Positions 5,659-8,149 of a stretch of DNA of 8,149 bases are shown here, one piece after another. The stretch comes from an uncultured Gemmatimonadota bacterium (GTDB taxonomy: Bacteria > Gemmatimonadota > Gemmatimonadetes > Gemmatimonadales > Gemmatimonadaceae): positions 1 to 8,149 of the forward strand of contig CAMLIU010000051.1 in the NCBI GenBank assembly GCA_946479995.1, written 5' to 3'. The translations under genes and the position numbers were made by a program. The number at the start of each line of letters is the position of its first letter. Position 1 is the stretch's first letter. The notes below the pieces were generated by a model that saw only the letters and a list, made by a program, of their open reading frames with translations, was not told where the DNA came from and searched no databases.

Positions 5659-6702
5659 ATGCATATCCCGGTCTCCCGGTCGAACGCCCTCGGTCTGGCG
5701 TTCGCCGCGATCCTGCCCGCCTTCTTCGCCCCCGTCGCCGGTGCCCAGCGTCCGGCCGTCCACCGTCTGGAGGCGACGCCGGGCACGGTGGCGTACGGCT
5801 ATTACTGGGCCGAAGCGAAGCCGGCGATCCGCGTCCGCTCGGGCGACTTCGTGGACGTGGAGACCATGCTCACGAACACGCCGACTGGCCTCGAGCGCAT
5901 CGGCGTGAAGCCCGAGGACGTGCCCCAGCACCTGCGCGACATCGTGGCGCAGGACACCGGCTCGCTGCGCGGGCCGGGCGGACACATCCTCACGGGGCCC
6001 ATCTATGTGGAGGATGCGGAGCCGGGCGACGTGCTCGAGGTGCGGATCCGGTCCATCTCGCTGCCCATCGCGTACGGCTACAATGGATGCAGCGGCTTCC
6101 TGCGGGAGCTGTGCGCGCCGCGCACGAGCACGCTCATTCACCTGGACCGCAAGGCGATGACGGCAGAGGTCGCGCCCGGGATCGTGGTGCCGTTGCGGCC
6201 CTTCTTCGGGTCGATCGGCGTGGCGCCTGCTCCGGAGCTGGGGCGCGTGAGCAGCAATCCGCCGGGCCGCCATGCCGGAAACCTCGACAACAAGGAGCTC
6301 GTGGCCGGCACGACGCTCTACATCCCCGTGTTCGTGAAGGGCGCGCTGCTGGAGCTTGGCGACGGGCATGCGGCCCAGGGGGACGGCGAGGTCGACCAGA
6401 CGGCGATCGAGACCAACCTGGAAGGGCGCATCCAGGTGATCGTGCGCAAGGACATGAAGCTGGAGTGGCCCCGCGCCGAGACGCCGACCCACTGGATCAC
6501 CATGGGGACGGACACGTCACTCGTCGTGGCGACGAAGACGGCCATCCGCGAGATGGTGAAGTTCCTCCAGGAGACGAAGAACATCTCGCAGACGCAGGCG
6601 TATCAGGCAGCATCCATGGCCGCCGACGCGCACATCACCCAGCTCGTGGATGGCAACGTGGGGGTGCACATGCTGATCGCCAAGAAGTATCTCCTCCATT
6701 AG
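5659..6702 (+). CDS. Exported acetamidase/formamidase family protein
   Basis: A 347-residue protein. Residues 1-29 form a Sec-type signal peptide (short basic start, hydrophobic core LGLAFAAILPAFFAP, likely cleavage after AGA-29 before QRP). The mature part has FmdA/AmdA family hallmarks: SGDFVDVET (61-69), GGHILTGPIYVEDAEPGDVLEV (107-128), a PFFGSIGVAPAPE block (181-193), the NPPGRHAGNLDNKEL segment (200-214), and GDGHAAQGDGEVDQTAIET (234-252). Cytosolic members hydrolyse formamide, acetamide or similar short amides to ammonia and a carboxylate. Here the signal peptide puts the enzyme in the periplasm or outside the cell, so the natural substrate may be different. ATG 5659 has AGGAG 5 bases upstream. 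The stop is followed after 1 base by the DUF305 gene, so it is likely the first gene of a three-gene operon of exported proteins. The length fits the family once the signal is removed, and no disruption is seen. The substrate cannot be read from the sequence. Confidence 0.9.
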   Translation: MHIPVSRSNALGLAFAAILPAFFAPVAGAQRPAVHRLEATPGTVAYGYYWAEAKPAIRVRSGDFVDVETMLTNTPTGLERIGVKPEDVPQHLRDIVAQDTGSLRGPGGHILTGPIYVEDAEPGDVLEVRIRSISLPIAYGYNGCSGFLRELCAPRTSTLIHLDRKAMTAEVAPGIVVPLRPFFGSIGVAPAPELGRVSSNPPGRHAGNLDNKELVAGTTLYIPVFVKGALLELGDGHAAQGDGEVDQTAIETNLEGRIQVIVRKDMKLEWPRAETPTHWITMGTDTSLVVATKTAIREMVKFLQETKNISQTQAYQAASMAADAHITQLVDGNVGVHMLIAKKYLLH

Positions 6703-6703
6703 A

Positions 6704-7408
6704 ATGAAAGGCATGTCCAGCAACCACCGCACGCTCGCCGCGGCCATCCTTGCCGCGGTGCTCGCGGGGTGCAGTGGTCCGGCGGCGCCAGCCGCCAGCC
6801 GGACCGCTCCGCAGCCCGCCACCGACGCTGCCAGCGGCGACACCGCCTGGATCGCGAAGGCCCGCGCCGACAGCCTCCGCAATCCGTACGTGGAGGCCGA
6901 CGTCGAGTTCATGTACAACATGATCGGCCATCACACCCAGGCCATCACCATGGCGCGCATGGCGCCGTCGCACGGTGCCAGCCCCGAGGTGCAGCGGCTG
7001 GCCGCGCGCATCATCAACGCGCAGCATGACGAGATCGCGACGATGGAGCGCTGGCTGCGCGACCGGCAGAAGCCGGTGCCGGTGATCCCGGCCGATGGCA
7101 GCGCGCCGATGATGCTCATGAACGGCGAGACGATGCACATGCTCATGCCGGGGATGCTCACCCCGGAGCAGCTCAAGGAGCTCGACGCCGCGCGTGGGGA
7201 GGAGTTCGACAAGCTGTTCCTGCGCGACATGATCAGCCACCATCGCGGCGCGGTGTCCATGGTGAAGGACCTCTTCGGCACCTATGGCGCCGCGCAGGAC
7301 GAGACGGTGTTCAAGTTCGCGAACGACGTGAACGTGGATCAGACCACCGAGATCAACCGGATGGAGAAGATGCTGGCCGCCATCACGCTGGGGATCACCC
7401 TGCCGTGA
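6704..7408 (+). CDS. DUF305 lipoprotein with paired His-His motifs
   Basis: A 234-residue protein. The signal ends in the lipobox LAGC with Cys23 as the lipidated residue, followed by an Ala/Pro/Thr-rich tether (about 24-48). Two DUF305 motifs follow: FMYNMIGHHTQAITMARM (69-86) with His76-His77, and FLRDMISHHRGAVSMV (172-187) with His179-His180. Other candidate ligands are His108 and His145 and a Met-rich stretch (PMMLMNGETMHMLMPGM, 135-151). DUF305 proteins are four-helix, ferritin-like exported proteins; some, such as cyanobacterial CopM, bind copper. The Met/His-rich centre makes metal binding plausible here, but this is inference. The start is ATG 6704 (1 base after the previous stop) or ATG 6713; neither has a good Shine-Dalgarno, so coupling to the acetamidase gene is likely. 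The stop overlaps a possible GTG start of the LVIVD gene in the 4-base arrangement GTGA. Confidence 0.92.
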   Translation: MKGMSSNHRTLAAAILAAVLAGCSGPAAPAASRTAPQPATDAASGDTAWIAKARADSLRNPYVEADVEFMYNMIGHHTQAITMARMAPSHGASPEVQRLAARIINAQHDEIATMERWLRDRQKPVPVIPADGSAPMMLMNGETMHMLMPGMLTPEQLKELDAARGEEFDKLFLRDMISHHRGAVSMVKDLFGTYGAAQDETVFKFANDVNVDQTTEINRMEKMLAAITLGITLP

Positions 7409-7425
7409 CCACCTTTCACTCGACG

Positions 7426-8149
7426 ATGTCCATGACCCACTCCGCTGTCCTCAGGCTGTCGCTCGCCGTCGGAGCCCTCTCCGCGGCGGCGTGCAGCACC
7501 GCGATCTCGCCCGCCAGCGCACCGGTGACGACGAGCGCGTCCACGAGCTCGATGTCCACTGCGGCGCCGAACCCGGATCCCCGGGTGGGGCTGAAGGCCG
7601 GCCTGTTCGACGCCGGCGAGGCGTCGTGGAACCTGCAGGTGCTGTCGCAGACGCCGCCGTCGGCGAAGTTCGCGGGGATCACGAACTCCGACCTCGCCTT
7701 CACCGGCAAGTACGCCATCCAGGGGAGCTACAACGGCTACCAGGTGTGGGACATCTCGAATCCCGCCAAGCCGGTGCTGAAGACGGCGTTCGTCTGCCCG
7801 GCGTCGCAGAGCGACGTGTCGGTGTACAAGAACCTGCTCTTCGTGTCCGGTGAGGGGCTCACCGGCCGCCTCGACTGCGGCACCGAGGGGGTGAAGGACA
7901 CGGTGAGCAAGGAGCGCCTGCGCGGCCTCCGCATCTTCGACATCAGCGACATCGAGCATCCGCGCAACGTCGGCAACGTGCAGACCTGCCGCGGCTCGCA
8001 CACGCACACGGTGCTCGTGGATCCCAAGGATCCGGACAACGTGTACGTGTACATCTCCGGTTCCTCGCGCGTGCGGTCGCCGAACGAGCTCCCCGGCTGC
8101 GTCAGCGCCTCGCCCGACCAGGATCCGAACTCGGCGCTCTTCCGCATCG
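7426..8149 (+). CDS. LVIVD-repeat exported protein (3' end off window)
   Basis: The open frame runs to the right edge with no stop; 241 N-terminal residues are seen. Residues 1-22 are a signal sequence with hydrophobic core LSLAVGALSAAA followed by Cys23; the box ALSAAAC is weaker than a normal lipobox, so lipoprotein status is likely but not certain. A low-complexity Ser/Thr/Ala/Pro tether (about 24-50) precedes the propeller. Two LVIVD-type repeats are clear: GYQVWDISNPAKPVLKTAF (104-122) and GLRIFDISDIEHPRNVGNV (167-185), with THTVLVDPKDPDNVYVYISG (193-212) starting the next blade. Cysteines 124, 151, 188 and 225 may form disulfides. LVIVD repeats build surface beta-propellers of unknown specific function. 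The start could be GTG 7405, overlapping the DUF305 stop, or ATG 7426 or 7432; 7426 gives a normal-length signal. The tight spacing puts it in the operon with the DUF305 and acetamidase genes. Confidence 0.88.
   Translation, partial: MSMTHSAVLRLSLAVGALSAAACSTAISPASAPVTTSASTSSMSTAAPNPDPRVGLKAGLFDAGEASWNLQVLSQTPPSAKFAGITNSDLAFTGKYAIQGSYNGYQVWDISNPAKPVLKTAFVCPASQSDVSVYKNLLFVSGEGLTGRLDCGTEGVKDTVSKERLRGLRIFDISDIEHPRNVGNVQTCRGSHTHTVLVDPKDPDNVYVYISGSSRVRSPNELPGCVSASPDQDPNSALFRI

Noticed and set aside
5499..5786. 96-codon upstream extension of the pseudokinase frame.
   Set aside because: It overlaps the divergent acetamidase gene and its ribosome site, and has no motif; ATG 5498 has GAGAAG just upstream.
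5656..6492. A 278-codon - strand frame opposite the acetamidase gene.
   Set aside because: It is His/Arg/Ala-rich with no motifs, and the + strand frame has clear family motifs, a signal peptide and a ribosome site.

Overview
The window is G+C-rich (about two-thirds G+C by eye), tightly packed bacterial DNA. Third codon positions are strongly G/C, gaps are a few bases and several genes overlap. Exported proteins with Sec signals and at least one lipoprotein signal suggest a diderm envelope. The gene mix (LVIVD-repeat protein, DUF305 lipoprotein, Asp-box repeat protein, DUF1624 acyltransferase-like protein, CysO/MoeZ pair) would fit Gemmatimonadota or a similar soil bacterium, but no ribosomal or marker gene is present and the taxon is only a guess. 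No tRNA, rRNA, CRISPR array, insertion sequence or phage gene was seen.

Region 1 (1-1946, + strand): the 3' end of an Asp-box (BNR) beta-propeller protein, then a 93-residue ubiquitin-like sulfur carrier ending in Gly-Gly that resembles CysO, then an E1-like adenylyltransferase fused to a rhodanese domain (MoeZ type). The last two overlap and form a complete activation and thiolation module: MoeZ adenylates the carrier C-terminus and the rhodanese Cys delivers sulfur to give a thiocarboxylate.

Region 2 (1947-5498, - strand): three genes read right to left. First is a 629-residue one-pass membrane protein with a kinase-like N-domain lacking every catalytic residue, a long charged coiled coil and a Pro/Thr-rich tail. 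Next is a polytopic DUF1624 (heparan-alpha-glucosaminide N-acetyltransferase-like) protein, and last a small zinc-ribbon TM2-domain protein. GC-rich hairpins sit in both gaps, and the start codon of the DUF1624 gene lies inside one of them. The TM2 gene ends back-to-back with moeZ on the palindrome TGATCA.

Region 3 (5499-8149, + strand): a 160-bp divergent intergenic region, then an apparent operon of three exported proteins with almost no spacing: an acetamidase/formamidase family protein with a signal peptide, a DUF305 lipoprotein with two His-His motifs, and an LVIVD-repeat protein cut off by the window edge.

The items most worth a second look are the complete pseudokinase/coiled-coil membrane protein, the hairpin that sequesters a start codon, and the CysO-like carrier paired with MoeZ but without a cysteine synthase or JAMM protease beside it.
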